The notes below the pieces were generated by a model. It had not been told where the DNA came from. It worked only from the letters and a program-made list of their open reading frames with translations, and ran no database searches. From assembly GCF_000620765.1 (NCBI RefSeq), contig NZ_JIAK01000021.1, positions 1 through 52,838 of the forward strand: a stretch of 52,838 nt of DNA. Reading direction: 5' to 3'. This DNA comes from Desulfovermiculus halophilus DSM 18834 (GTDB taxonomy: Bacteria > Desulfobacterota > Desulfovibrionia > Desulfovibrionales > Desulfothermaceae). Made by a program: the position numbers and the translations under genes. Shown piece by piece: positions 33,451 through 41,439 of this stretch. How positions within the stretch are numbered: position 1 is the first letter of the stretch; each line of letters opens with the position of its first letter.

Positions 33451-34020
33451 ATGGGAACTCTGGAAATACTCACCCTGGCCCTGGCCCTGGCAATGGACGC
33501 CTTTGCCGTGTCTCTGGGGGTCGGGGCCAAGGCCGGAAACATCGGGTTTCGGCAGGGATTCCGTCTGGCATGGCATTTCGGGCTGTTTCAGGCCGGGATG
33601 CCGGTTGTGGGCTGGATGGCCGGAAGCACGGTCCGGGAGCACATATCGGCCTTTGATCACTGGATAGCGTTTGGGCTCCTGGTCTGCATTGGGCTGAAGA
33701 TGATAAAGGAGGCCTTTGAACCGGAGGAGCCGAGGTCCCAAAAGGACCCGACCAAGGGGCTTTCGCTGATAGCCCTGTCTGTGGCCACCAGCATTGATGC
33801 CATGGCAGCGGGGTTTTCTTTCTCAGTGCTGGGCATTTCCATTTGGCTTCCTATTGTGATTATAGGAATAGTTGCAGCCGGAATGACATTTCTTGGTTTG
33901 TATTTAGGATCTAAAACGTTGCAAATTATGAGGCTAGAGATATTCGCAGAGCTTATAGGCGGGGTTGTTCTTATTATTATTGGGGTAAATGTTCTCATTG
34001 TGCATGGAGTATTCACTTAA
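33451..34020 (+). CDS. mntP: manganese efflux pump MntP
   Basis: A 189-residue inner-membrane protein with six hydrophobic segments and two acidic repeats characteristic of MntP/YebN: ALALAMDAFAVSLGVGAK (segment 1) and LSVATSIDAMAAGFSFSV (segment 4). These intramembrane Asp residues bind Mn2+. Base composition changes sharply about two thirds through: up to about 33840 codons are GC-rich like the rest of the window, then third positions become A/T-rich (ATT GTG ATT ATA GGA ATA GTT) to the stop and beyond. This suggests a mosaic formed by recombination with an AT-rich relative. The frame is intact. A perfect palindrome precedes the start. Confidence 0.9.
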   Translation: MGTLEILTLALALAMDAFAVSLGVGAKAGNIGFRQGFRLAWHFGLFQAGMPVVGWMAGSTVREHISAFDHWIAFGLLVCIGLKMIKEAFEPEEPRSQKDPTKGLSLIALSVATSIDAMAAGFSFSVLGISIWLPIVIIGIVAAGMTFLGLYLGSKTLQIMRLEIFAELIGGVVLIIIGVNVLIVHGVFT

Positions 34021-34326
34021 ATAATTTGCATATAAGAGTAAATAATAAGGGATGAAATCCTTAATTTGCTTGCATAAAATCAATATAGACATATAAACTA
34101 AAACAATATGATTGCTTATTTAGTGCTTCATAAAGCAGATCGTTTGCTGGCTCTAAATGCAAAAAGAGATGGGACAGCCCTTTTTGCGCGCAAAGGCCTG
34201 GTGATGGCCGGGAAAGACTTGACTCCAGCGTGTCATGCATGACATTTTGAGTGCGGGGTACAGGACAATGTTGAATCGGGAACGTCAGGAGCAGTACGGC
34301 CCCGGCTGAATCCAGAGACCAAATCG
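34021..34326. other. AT-rich intergenic region upstream of marR
   Basis: The first 120 bases are markedly AT-rich, continuing the composition of the mntP 3' end. A 12-bp palindrome GTCATGCATGAC near 34230 lies about 85 bases before the MarR start and could be its operator. No gene seen. Confidence 0.4.
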
Positions 34327-34836
34327 ATGAACAAAGAAAAAAAACAAGCTATTCAGCACATTGTGACCTCGATACGGCAGCTGGTGAGTTCAATACATCA
34401 CAACTCATCCATGCTTAAGAAGTATTACGGTTTAACCGGCCCTCAAAGCGAAGCCCTGCGCATCCTGGAAGACGACGGCCCGTTGTCTTCGGCGTCATTG
34501 AGCCGGAAGCTGTATGTAACTCCTTCCAATGTTACCGGAATTATTGATCGTCTGGAAAAAAAGGGACTGGTGGAGCGCATCCGGAAACCCAAAGACAGAC
34601 GAGTCAGCCTGATATCCCTTACCGACAAGGGGCGGACCCTGTATCAATCCCTGCCCGCTTCTATTGAGGGCAAGCTTATTTCCGGTCTGCACGATATGGA
34701 TGTGGAGCAGGTGACCAAGCTGCATCAGGAAATATCCAAGGTCCTTGATATCCTGGATGCAGACAAGTACGAGCCGAAAGTTCTGGGCGACAGTGTGGAT
34801 ATGCGGGTGAATGCTGAGGAACAGACCAGGGTGTGA
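34327..34836 (+). CDS. MarR-family transcriptional regulator
   Basis: A 169-residue winged-helix regulator. Residues 30-70 lead to ASLSRKLYVTPSNVTGIIDR, the recognition helix, then LEKKGLVERIRKPKDRRVSL and the wing. It shares the segment LYVTPSNxTGIIDRLExKGL with the MarR protein encoded at the other end of the methyltransferase cluster, so the two are paralogues flanking one gene set on opposite strands. It is convergent with the cluster's last gene. Ligand unknown. MarR proteins commonly repress neighbouring catabolic genes and respond to aromatic or small organic effectors. Confidence 0.88.
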   Translation: MNKEKKQAIQHIVTSIRQLVSSIHHNSSMLKKYYGLTGPQSEALRILEDDGPLSSASLSRKLYVTPSNVTGIIDRLEKKGLVERIRKPKDRRVSLISLTDKGRTLYQSLPASIEGKLISGLHDMDVEQVTKLHQEISKVLDILDADKYEPKVLGDSVDMRVNAEEQTRV

Positions 34837-34869
34837 GATTCTTGCCCTCGATTTGATCCGCCGCCTTTT

Positions 34870-34949
34870 GGCTCTTGGACACAGAAAGTGGAATTGCATA
34901 CAGAAGAGATGGGAAACCTTAAAAAAACCATAGGCTACGTCGAAGAACC
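34870..34949 (-). mobile_element. short-form MITE-like element
   Basis: An 80-bp copy GGCTCTTGGACACAGAAAGT ... GGCTACGTCGAAGAACC flanked by perfect 8-bp repeats CGCCTTTT (34862-34869 and 34950-34957). It shows that the short form is itself mobile, not just a deletion product. Confidence 0.9.
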
Positions 34950-34960
34950 CGCCTTTTTTC

Positions 34961-35006
34961 CTGCGTCCCCCCGAAGGGACAGCGCTGTCTCTTCGGGGGG
35001 ACGCAG
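34961..35006. terminator. 46-bp near-perfect palindrome between convergent genes
   Basis: Arms CTGCGTCCCCCCGAAG / CTTCGGGGGGACGCAG, and the loop itself contains GACAGCGCTGTC. Placed between the ends of the MarR gene and the leftward methyltransferase gene, it could be a bidirectional terminator. T-rich sequence lies on its left side only. Confidence 0.5.
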
Positions 35007-35057
35007 ACTGATTGCAGACCTGCCGTGGGCTGGTAATCCGCCAACGTACTGCTGGGG

Positions 35058-35825
35058 TTATTTTTCCGGCCGGCGACCTGAGAACCAGCCCCACTTCATG
35101 TCCCCGTCCTGACAGCATTCCAGCTTGAGCTTCCAGCGGGAGCGGAGATAGGCGTAGTCGTCTTCAGAAAACTCCGCGATGAACTCCTCCTTGCGCGAAT
35201 CGAGCCTGTGCAGCTGATCCTGGAGAATGGAGATCAACAGGTCGGTCTTGTCCTGAATCTGGACCTGTTCAAAGCCCGCCTGCCGGATATGATCCCCATA
35301 GCGTTCCAGCTGGAGGAGGGGATACCCGGACTCTTGAATATAGCTTTCGAACTGGTCGCAGCCCTGACCCGGCTTGCGGGCATAGTCGGTGATCATGACC
35401 TTCCCCCCGGGTGCCAGCCAGCGATAGAACTTCTGGAACAGAGCGTCCTTGTCCGGAACATGGAGCAGGGTCTCCCGGCTCCAGATGACGTCGAACGCGC
35501 CTTCACCCCAGTCCATCTGATGGATGTCGCCCTGAAGAAAGGAGACGTCCGGGATGTCTTTGGCCTGCAGCCGCTGGTTGGCTATGTCCACAATCTGCTG
35601 GGTCAGATCCACGCCGGTGACCCTGGCTTTGTATTCCGTGGCCATCAGAAAGGCAGGACCGCCCAGTCCGCTGCCCACGTCCAGAACCCGGATGCCGGGC
35701 TGCCAGTTCATTTCCTCTATGATCTGCCGGGTGACCTGCGGTTCGCCGTAGCCAAGGAACCCGGGCCCGAAAATCCATTCGTAGCGGTAGATGCCGGTTG
35801 TGGAATACTGCTTGTCGTTGGCCAT
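35058..35825 (-). CDS. SAM-dependent methyltransferase, phosphoethanolamine N-methyltransferase-like
   Basis: A 255-residue class-I methyltransferase. The SAM site is IRVLDVGSGLGGPAFLMATE with VTGVDLTQQIV; DVIWSRETLLHVPDKDALFQ and WLAPGGKVMITDYARKPGQG follow. These, and an ending DMKWGWFSGRRPEK, closely follow the plant/nematode phosphoethanolamine N-methyltransferase domain that makes phosphocholine. Bacterial relatives could methylate ethanolamine-type or glycine/sarcosine-type amines. AAGGAG is 8 bases before the ATG at 35825. It is the last gene of a leftward cluster containing a corrinoid methyltransferase pair, an odd pairing of methyl addition with methyl removal. Substrate is inference. 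Confidence 0.8.
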   Translation of the reverse strand: MANDKQYSTTGIYRYEWIFGPGFLGYGEPQVTRQIIEEMNWQPGIRVLDVGSGLGGPAFLMATEYKARVTGVDLTQQIVDIANQRLQAKDIPDVSFLQGDIHQMDWGEGAFDVIWSRETLLHVPDKDALFQKFYRWLAPGGKVMITDYARKPGQGCDQFESYIQESGYPLLQLERYGDHIRQAGFEQVQIQDKTDLLISILQDQLHRLDSRKEEFIAEFSEDDYAYLRSRWKLKLECCQDGDMKWGWFSGRRPEK

Positions 35826-35918
35826 GACAACACTCCTTGTTTGGATGTACAATGTATGAATGCAGCCTGAGCTGCCGTATAGTGTTCTTTCAGGGGACCT
35901 GCGGGTTTTTTGATCAGC

Positions 35919-38132
35919 TCATGCAGCGACCTTTACCCACAACGGATTGGTGAAGGCCCGGTTTCCGCATTTGTCGGAGACAACCAGGGCGCACCAGGTG
36001 TCGTGCTCAGGCTGTATAGAGAAGCAGATCTGCCGAAACTGTTCGGTTCCGTTCAGGCTTATGTGCTGCGCAGTTCTGCCTTCACTTATGAGCTGGACTT
36101 CGGTCAGCCTGTGCACCGCTGCCAGGGCATAGTTCAGCCTGAGTTCCTCGCCCGGCCTGATGCTTACCTCCTGGCCAAAAGGGATCTCCGGAAAGACCAG
36201 GGGCCCGTAGGTGGCGAAGGCATGTCCGGATTTAAGTGCCGATATATAGGCGTCTGTGGTCAGGGGCGGGTTCAGGTGCACGTACATGCGGACAGCGCCG
36301 CTGGTGTCCTGCCACACGCTGTGGGTGTCGGTCCCGGCGGTGAGGTAGACCGGCCTGTTCTGATTCCACAGCTCCCAGGCCTGGTGCACGGTTTGATCCA
36401 CCGGATACTGGTAATTGATCTCTATGAGGTCGAAGGTATCCACATATCCCCCGGGAGCCACGCCGTGCTCCAGGCTTCGGAAGTATCCGTACGTGCTGTA
36501 TGGATGATTGACGACCACCACCTCGGCACCCAGCTCGCGGGCATGACTGAAGATATCTGCGGCCGTGCTCGTTCCCGGGCTCAGCCCCAATGTTACCTCC
36601 GGGCCCACAGGATAGATGTTGAAATGGCCCCAGGCCGGGGAGATCTCCATGGCCGGGATGAACGGGACCCGGCGCTCGGCCGCGAGCTCGGCCATGATCC
36701 CGTTTTTCTCCGTGGAGTCGTGGTCGCTGAGCAGGGCGACATCCAGGCCGCAGGCCAGCTGGGAACGGAGAACGAACTCCGGGGAGGTTACCCCGTCCAG
36801 GACATCTCCGTGATGGTGCATGTCTGCACCAAACCACCCCTGTTCAGCCGGCCGGACCTGGAGGTCAAGGCAGACATCCAGCCGGCGGCCGTCGTCCGCC
36901 TCCAGGCGCAGCTGCACTTCCCGGGGCAGACAGAGAAAATCGCCCCCGTGGGAGACGGCAAACAGGTAGTCACCGGGAGGAACGGTCAGGTCGGCCTGCC
37001 CCTTGGCCTTTAGGTCAGTAAAGCAGCGGTTTTGACCCAGAAAACCTATGGCCGGGGTTGGTCCGCGCAGGATATCGATCCTGGCGTCCAAAGGGCGCTG
37101 ATCCCTGCCGTCCGTAACCCGGAAGGCGATCCTGGCCGGAGCCTGCAGTCCGGAGAAGTCCTGCTCCGTTGTTTGCCTGGCGTGGATGCGGACGGTTTCC
37201 GCAGGGCTTTGACTGTAATGCCGGGCCGTGGCCTGGACCGCATACTCTCCCGGAGGCAGGAAGAGCTCGTAGCTTCCGTGTTTTCCCTGGGCCCAAGTCA
37301 GGGTATGCCCGTCTTTTTCCACAATTACATAGGGTTCGGCCACCGCCTGTCCGGACTGGTCATAGACCCGGCCCTGGAGGGTGCCCCAATCGGATCCCCG
37401 CTTGTCCAGCTCGAAGCGCAGGATCTCGGAGATATTGCTGTGGGCGCAGACCTGAATCCAGGCCTGCACGGTTCTGGTCTGGCCGGGGGCCAGGCTGAGC
37501 CGTCCGAACATGTCCTGACCGAAATGGTCGATATACTCCAGATACGGTGCGTGCAGGGCAATGGACCAGTGCTGATCGTAGCCGATAAAGCTCCAGGTCA
37601 AAGCGCCTTGGGTCCAGCCCTCCTTGATCCCGTTCAGCCCGGGCGGAGTCAGCATATGCCCGCATTTCATGTACAGGGTATACCCGGGGAGGATGTCCAG
37701 TGACTGGTCCGAGGCATTGGTCATGCTGGTACACACCTCGATCACGTTGTCTCCCCGGGCCAGGGTGTAGTCAGTGACCAGCTGGACCTGCCCCCAGTCA
37801 CGCTCCACGCGGACGAGTCCCTTCTCCGGCCCTTCCTCCACAGCCTGGACCCGATGGTAGGTATTGGGCCAGCTGCACCAGTTGTCGGGCAGGAAGTCAA
37901 AGATGTTTATCAGGTCCTGAACGGGCTGGCCGTCGATGGTGGGCGAAATATCCAGAATTCCGCCGGGCGGCATGCCCCACGGCGGGGTGGTCCGGGTGGC
38001 GAAGGTGCAGATCACCCGGTCGTTCATCAGGGTCAGATCCCCTGAACTTGCGGAATCTCCTTCAGGGACGTCGATGTCCCTGGTGGTGACGCGTACCTGG
38101 TCTGCTGCTGTATTCATGGGCATAGTGGTCAT
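35919..38132 (-). CDS. CehA/McbA-family metallohydrolase with PHP domain
   Basis: A 737-residue protein with no evident signal peptide. The N-terminal 240 residues are beta-rich (DLTLMNDRVICTFATR, DFLPDNWCSWPNTYHRVQAV). Residues about 250-330 look like a carboxypeptidase-regulatory Ig-like fold (GRVYDQSGQAVAEPYVIVEK, YELFLPPGEYAVQATARHYS). The PHP metallohydrolase part follows, with metal ligands in WFGADMHHHGDVLDG, ALLSDHDS, PAMEISPAWGHFNIYP, VVVNHPYSTYGYF and AGTDTHSVW. CehA/McbA members hydrolyse carbaryl-like esters and other phosphate-free bonds. The start is uncertain (ATG 38132 or 38120). It lies downstream of the MttB gene across a large hairpin. Confidence 0.82.
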   Translation of the reverse strand: MTTMPMNTAADQVRVTTRDIDVPEGDSASSGDLTLMNDRVICTFATRTTPPWGMPPGGILDISPTIDGQPVQDLINIFDFLPDNWCSWPNTYHRVQAVEEGPEKGLVRVERDWGQVQLVTDYTLARGDNVIEVCTSMTNASDQSLDILPGYTLYMKCGHMLTPPGLNGIKEGWTQGALTWSFIGYDQHWSIALHAPYLEYIDHFGQDMFGRLSLAPGQTRTVQAWIQVCAHSNISEILRFELDKRGSDWGTLQGRVYDQSGQAVAEPYVIVEKDGHTLTWAQGKHGSYELFLPPGEYAVQATARHYSQSPAETVRIHARQTTEQDFSGLQAPARIAFRVTDGRDQRPLDARIDILRGPTPAIGFLGQNRCFTDLKAKGQADLTVPPGDYLFAVSHGGDFLCLPREVQLRLEADDGRRLDVCLDLQVRPAEQGWFGADMHHHGDVLDGVTSPEFVLRSQLACGLDVALLSDHDSTEKNGIMAELAAERRVPFIPAMEISPAWGHFNIYPVGPEVTLGLSPGTSTAADIFSHARELGAEVVVVNHPYSTYGYFRSLEHGVAPGGYVDTFDLIEINYQYPVDQTVHQAWELWNQNRPVYLTAGTDTHSVWQDTSGAVRMYVHLNPPLTTDAYISALKSGHAFATYGPLVFPEIPFGQEVSIRPGEELRLNYALAAVHRLTEVQLISEGRTAQHISLNGTEQFRQICFSIQPEHDTWCALVVSDKCGNRAFTNPLWVKVAA

Positions 38133-38155
38133 TTGTATCACGGCAGGAATGCACA

Positions 38156-38224
38156 AGGTGCCAGGTATCTGTTCCAGACCCACAGTATCCTTGATCCGGG
38201 TCTGAGAACAGATGCCTGGCACCT
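38156..38224. terminator. large imperfect hairpin between mttB-like and CehA-like genes
   Basis: Arms of about 26 bases, AGGTGCCAGGTATCTGTTCC-AGACCC and its near complement GGGTCTGAGAACAGATGCCT-GGCACCT, around a 16-base loop. Without a T-run it may attenuate, or protect the upstream mRNA so that the two genes are expressed at different levels. Confidence 0.6.
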
Positions 38225-38242
38225 CATCGCATATGCGTTTTC

Positions 38243-39625
38243 TTAGCTTCTGGGGACCTCGAATCCCTGCTTGGCCATCTCTTCCCGGACCTTGTCCTGG
38301 GTCTTCAAGTACTCGGCATTGGTGATCTTCTTGGTCTTTAGATCGTAGACCTGGGAGAAGTTGTAGCCGGGTACGGGCTCCTTGATCGTGTTCTCGTACT
38401 TGGCAAAGAAGGCCTGGGCCAGGGGCTCGGCATCCTTGCGGGTCAGCTTGTACGCGGCCAGGCCCATCTCGGCGTGGAAGCGGTGGTCGTAGGGGAGCAG
38501 AGAGTCCGGATCCACGGCCTTGGCCGGATGCCCGGAAAAGATCTGCCCGCCGGCCGGGACCACGGAGAGCATATAGGCGGCCATTTCATAATGATACATC
38601 TCAGTTCCGGCCCCGCCGCCCAGATAGGGCAGGTTGACCATGGGGCGCTGCATGAACTTGGCGTTGACCTGATTGGACATGCCGATGGCCCAGAGCAGGG
38701 GCTTGGTGGAGGACATGCGCAGTGTCTGGTGCAGGGGGGCGTTGTAGTGGTAGTTGCCCCGGTAGATGAGCACGCCCATAATGATGTAGGCAGTGGCCAG
38801 GACCGCGTTTCCTTCCGCTCCTCCGGCGTATCCGCCGAAAAGTGGCGTGGATGTGGAGCCCACATTGGCGCTTATGGAGTTGAAGTAGGCCACCTTCTGC
38901 AGGGCCTCGTAGTTGACGATCATTTCGGCCAGGAAATCAACCAGGAAGCCGTCGCTGGGCTTGAGGCTGAAATGGGGGGAAGCGGCGGCGATCATGGAGA
39001 CCGAGTTGGAGGCGGCGGAGATGCCGTTGATGATGGGCAGTCCGGCTCGACCGCTGCGGCGGATGGCTTCCTTGGCCAGGATCACTGTCTTGATGGCCGA
39101 GAGCAGCTCCTGGGGGGAGCGGACCCGGGCATCCTTGCCCCGCATGTGCAGAATGGAGGGTACGCTGACTGAATCGACGATATCTATCCCGGCCATGCCT
39201 TCTACAATATCGATGTAGATCTGTTCGTCAGTGGTGTAGATTCCGCCGCCGACGTGGATCCAGGGCCTGGTTTCCGTGTCGTCCAGTCTGCGTCCGGTCA
39301 TGGCCTTGCGTTCCCGGCCTTCGCCGAACCAGGCGCTCGTGGGGGCCTGCTCCACCGCCTGCAGAACCTCTTCCTTGGAGAACTGCATGATCCTGTTCGT
39401 GTCCGGGCAGTAGGCCCCGGCCTCGGCGATGAGGTCCACGGCGGCCTCGAAAACACGGTCGATGAGATCGTCATCGGTGTTCACAATGGTCTGCTTGTCC
39501 CATTTCACTCCGTGACGCTTGATCACTTCCTGGATCTTGGGCACGAAGTGTTTCATGAAATAATCCATATCCTTCATCAGCGGACCTTGGTCCGCCCGGT
39601 CGAAAACCTCTATAAGATCGAGCAT
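38243..39625 (-). CDS. trimethylamine methyltransferase family protein, non-pyrrolysine MttB homologue
   Basis: A 460-residue methylamine methyltransferase-superfamily protein (COG5598). No in-frame amber codon occurs, so it belongs to the large non-Pyl MttB group, whose studied members (MtgB, MtpB, MtcB, MtyB) demethylate glycine betaine, proline betaine, carnitine or butyrobetaine onto a corrinoid protein. Characteristic stretches are HVGGGIYTTDEQIYIDIVEG, ADARVRSPQEL-like helices, GISAASNSVSMIAAASPHFS, LPYLGGGAGTEMYHYEMAAY and the C-terminal DHRFHAEMGLAAY. GGGAGGAAC is well spaced from ATG 39625. The cognate corrinoid protein gene lies 289 bp upstream. Which quaternary amine is used cannot be read. 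Confidence 0.88.
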   Translation of the reverse strand: MLDLIEVFDRADQGPLMKDMDYFMKHFVPKIQEVIKRHGVKWDKQTIVNTDDDLIDRVFEAAVDLIAEAGAYCPDTNRIMQFSKEEVLQAVEQAPTSAWFGEGRERKAMTGRRLDDTETRPWIHVGGGIYTTDEQIYIDIVEGMAGIDIVDSVSVPSILHMRGKDARVRSPQELLSAIKTVILAKEAIRRSGRAGLPIINGISAASNSVSMIAAASPHFSLKPSDGFLVDFLAEMIVNYEALQKVAYFNSISANVGSTSTPLFGGYAGGAEGNAVLATAYIIMGVLIYRGNYHYNAPLHQTLRMSSTKPLLWAIGMSNQVNAKFMQRPMVNLPYLGGGAGTEMYHYEMAAYMLSVVPAGGQIFSGHPAKAVDPDSLLPYDHRFHAEMGLAAYKLTRKDAEPLAQAFFAKYENTIKEPVPGYNFSQVYDLKTKKITNAEYLKTQDKVREEMAKQGFEVPRS

Positions 39626-39914
39626 GATGGGTTCCTCCCTGTTTTTGTCGATATAAATGAGAGCAAAAAGTTGTCTACTTTTTGCGCGTTGCATTCAGCT
39701 GCGCAGGAAATGCATTCCCGCTTGCTTCATGCGCGAGTCCCGCTATAAGCGGGATAAAGGACCTTTCGCATCCGTTAGTAAGGCCGACTCCCTGAACTTC
39801 AGGGGGCATGTTCCGCAATTGCTCATTCTCTCCGCTCCATTCAACCAATCCGAGCTGGGGGAACAACGCCGGCGTCTTGCATTCTGGGTGCAGGCCCTCT
39901 TGTCTCTTGGTTCA
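39626..39914. other. hairpin-rich spacer between corrinoid-protein and MttB genes
   Basis: Contains three short stem-loops: GCAAAAAGT/ACTTTTTGC (39663-39685), CCCGCT-ATA-AGCGGG near 39741 and CCCTGAA/TTCAGGG near 39795. No gene recognised. They may adjust relative expression of the two partner genes. Confidence 0.45.
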
Positions 39915-40562
39915 CTACTGAACCAGCTTCTTGGCTTCCTTTACGGCACCGAAAGCGGTTTCCGAATACGCGTCGGCCTTGATTTCCTGCACCCAATCCG
40001 GAGTCACCGCTCCGCCGCCGACCATGATCTTGTACTTGTCCCGCTTGCCCTGCTCATTGAGGGCCTCGATCATGTCCCTCTGGCCGACCAGGGTGGTGGT
40101 CAGAAGGGCTGACATGGCAATGATGTCTGCGTCGGTTTGCTCCGCCTTGTCGATAAAGCTGAAGGGATCCACGTCCACGCCCAGATCATGCACTGTAAAC
40201 CCGGACGTTTCCAGGAGGACCTTGAAGATGTTCTTGCCGATATAGTGCATATCACCCTTGACCGTGCCGATGACAACGGTGCCGATCTTTTTGGAGCTGC
40301 CGCCCATTTCCTCAATCTTGGGCTGAATTATCTCCATGGCAGCCTGAAATATGTTCGCTGCCTGCATCATTTCCGGCAGAAACTTTTCCTCGCTTTCAAA
40401 CTCGTCGCCGACTTGTTGCATCCCGGGGAGCAGGCCCTGCTCAATGAGCTGCTGGGGATCCGCATTCTCTTCGATCCCCTGCTTGCTCAGAGCCAGAACT
40501 TCATCCTCGTTCAGGTCCACCAGGGCCTGGGTCAATTTGCCAAACAGTTCTTGGGTGTCCAT
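39915..40562 (-). CDS. corrinoid (B12-binding) methyl-carrier protein, MtbC/MtgC-type
   Basis: A 215-residue methyl carrier. Residues 1-90 form the helical cap (KLTQALVDLNEDEVLALSKQ, EQGLLPGMQQVGDEFE, KFLPEMMQAANIFQAAMEII), and 92-215 form the Rossmann-like B12 domain. The cobalt-ligand motif DxHxxG is intact as GDMHYIGKN (D104, H106, G109); ADIIAMSALLTTTLVGQRDM and YKIMVGGGAVTPDW bind the corrin tail. It accepts a methyl group from the substrate methylated by the MttB-type enzyme encoded next. Neither a second methyltransferase (MtgA/MtbA-type) nor a RamA-type activator is in the window. Confidence 0.92.
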   Translation of the reverse strand: MDTQELFGKLTQALVDLNEDEVLALSKQGIEENADPQQLIEQGLLPGMQQVGDEFESEEKFLPEMMQAANIFQAAMEIIQPKIEEMGGSSKKIGTVVIGTVKGDMHYIGKNIFKVLLETSGFTVHDLGVDVDPFSFIDKAEQTDADIIAMSALLTTTLVGQRDMIEALNEQGKRDKYKIMVGGGAVTPDWVQEIKADAYSETAFGAVKEAKKLVQ

Positions 40563-40701
40563 GGGTCGCCTCCTTCTCTTGGGTACATAATAAAACACAA
40601 CGTACAAGCCGTGCCGTCCAGTCGGCCGCAACGCAATGGGCCGGGCTGGCTCAAGATCTGCATCTCACAATCGAGATGCTGATGCAGGCACGGAGCTGGC
40701 C

Positions 40702-41181
40702 TCAAATACTTTGGGACGTAATATGGTCTAAAACCGATCGCAGACCGGCATACAGAGTGGGCAGGGGAATCTGGCTTTCGCTCTGCTCAATGGCCCAGCG
40801 GAGCTTGACCTCCACCGGATCGGGGAGGTTTTGAATCAACTGCTGTCCCTTGTCCGTCAGATGGATATCCATGATTCGCCGGTCTCTCTGCCGGGTCCGG
40901 TTGATCAACCCCTTGGTCTCCAGACGGTCAATGATTCCGGTCATATTGGACGGAGTAACATACAGCCGCTTGCTGAGCGCTATTGCCGACTGCGGACCGT
41001 CAACAAGCAGCAAGCGAAGGATGGCGCCCTGATTTTCCGTGATCCCATACTGCTGATAGGATTTCCGCGATTGCCTGGCCTGCATGTCAATCGCCCGGGC
41101 AAGCTCGTGTACTGTTTGCGCAGTCAGCTTGATCCAATCCGTTGAAGGCATGCCGTTCGATGGAGAGATGGGCAAAGCCAC
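40702..41181 (-). CDS. MarR-family transcriptional regulator of the methyltransferase cluster
   Basis: A 159-residue winged-helix protein: QSAIALSKRLYVTPSNMTGI (recognition helix), DRLETKGLINRTRQRDRRIM (wing), then a C-terminal dimerisation helix. I chose GTG 41181 because AGGAGG lies 7 bases upstream; the later ATG at 41151 has no such site. It is first in a leftward series with the corrinoid protein, MttB-like, CehA-like and methyltransferase genes, 139 bp ahead of the corrinoid gene. A good sigma-70 promoter lies about 100 bp upstream. It is paralogous to the MarR protein encoded at the opposite end of the set. Confidence 0.87.
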   Translation of the reverse strand: MALPISPSNGMPSTDWIKLTAQTVHELARAIDMQARQSRKSYQQYGITENQGAILRLLLVDGPQSAIALSKRLYVTPSNMTGIIDRLETKGLINRTRQRDRRIMDIHLTDKGQQLIQNLPDPVEVKLRWAIEQSESQIPLPTLYAGLRSVLDHITSQSI

Positions 41182-41279
41182 GATGCATCCTCCTTGGAAG
41201 CCTGCCGGGAACCTGGGATCCGGAGCAAGGTACGTCCGTGCGCAGGCTTGTTTCCCTGCAAGTAAATATTTGAATTGAG

Positions 41280-41308
41280 ATATTACAGGTTTCAATTATC
41301 GAAGTCAA
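41280..41308 (-). promoter_or_regulatory. sigma-70 promoter of the marR/corrinoid cluster
   Basis: Minus strand -35 TTGACT, 17-bp spacer, -10 TAATAT, expected start near 41273. The region is AT-rich and contains AATTGAAACC and CTCAATTCAAAT half-sites around the -10, which could bind a MarR dimer. Confidence 0.65.
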
Positions 41309-41439
41309 GATCATATAAAGCACAACATTTAAAATTTCAATTATAAGCCCAAAACAAGCACAGTCAGGATCTTTTGGAGTATGCTTACAGGTGTGTACGC
41401 GCGGTCAGTGCAGGGGGGGCAAAATCACAATCTTTGTGC

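Noticed and set aside
38243-39625. Pyrrolysine-containing MttB
   Set aside because: No in-frame amber codon is present and no pyl genes are seen, so the protein belongs to the non-pyrrolysine group.
39675-39866. 63-codon leftward frame between corrinoid protein and MttB genes
   Set aside because: No ribosome site, composition unlike a folded protein, and the DNA is explained by several small hairpins.
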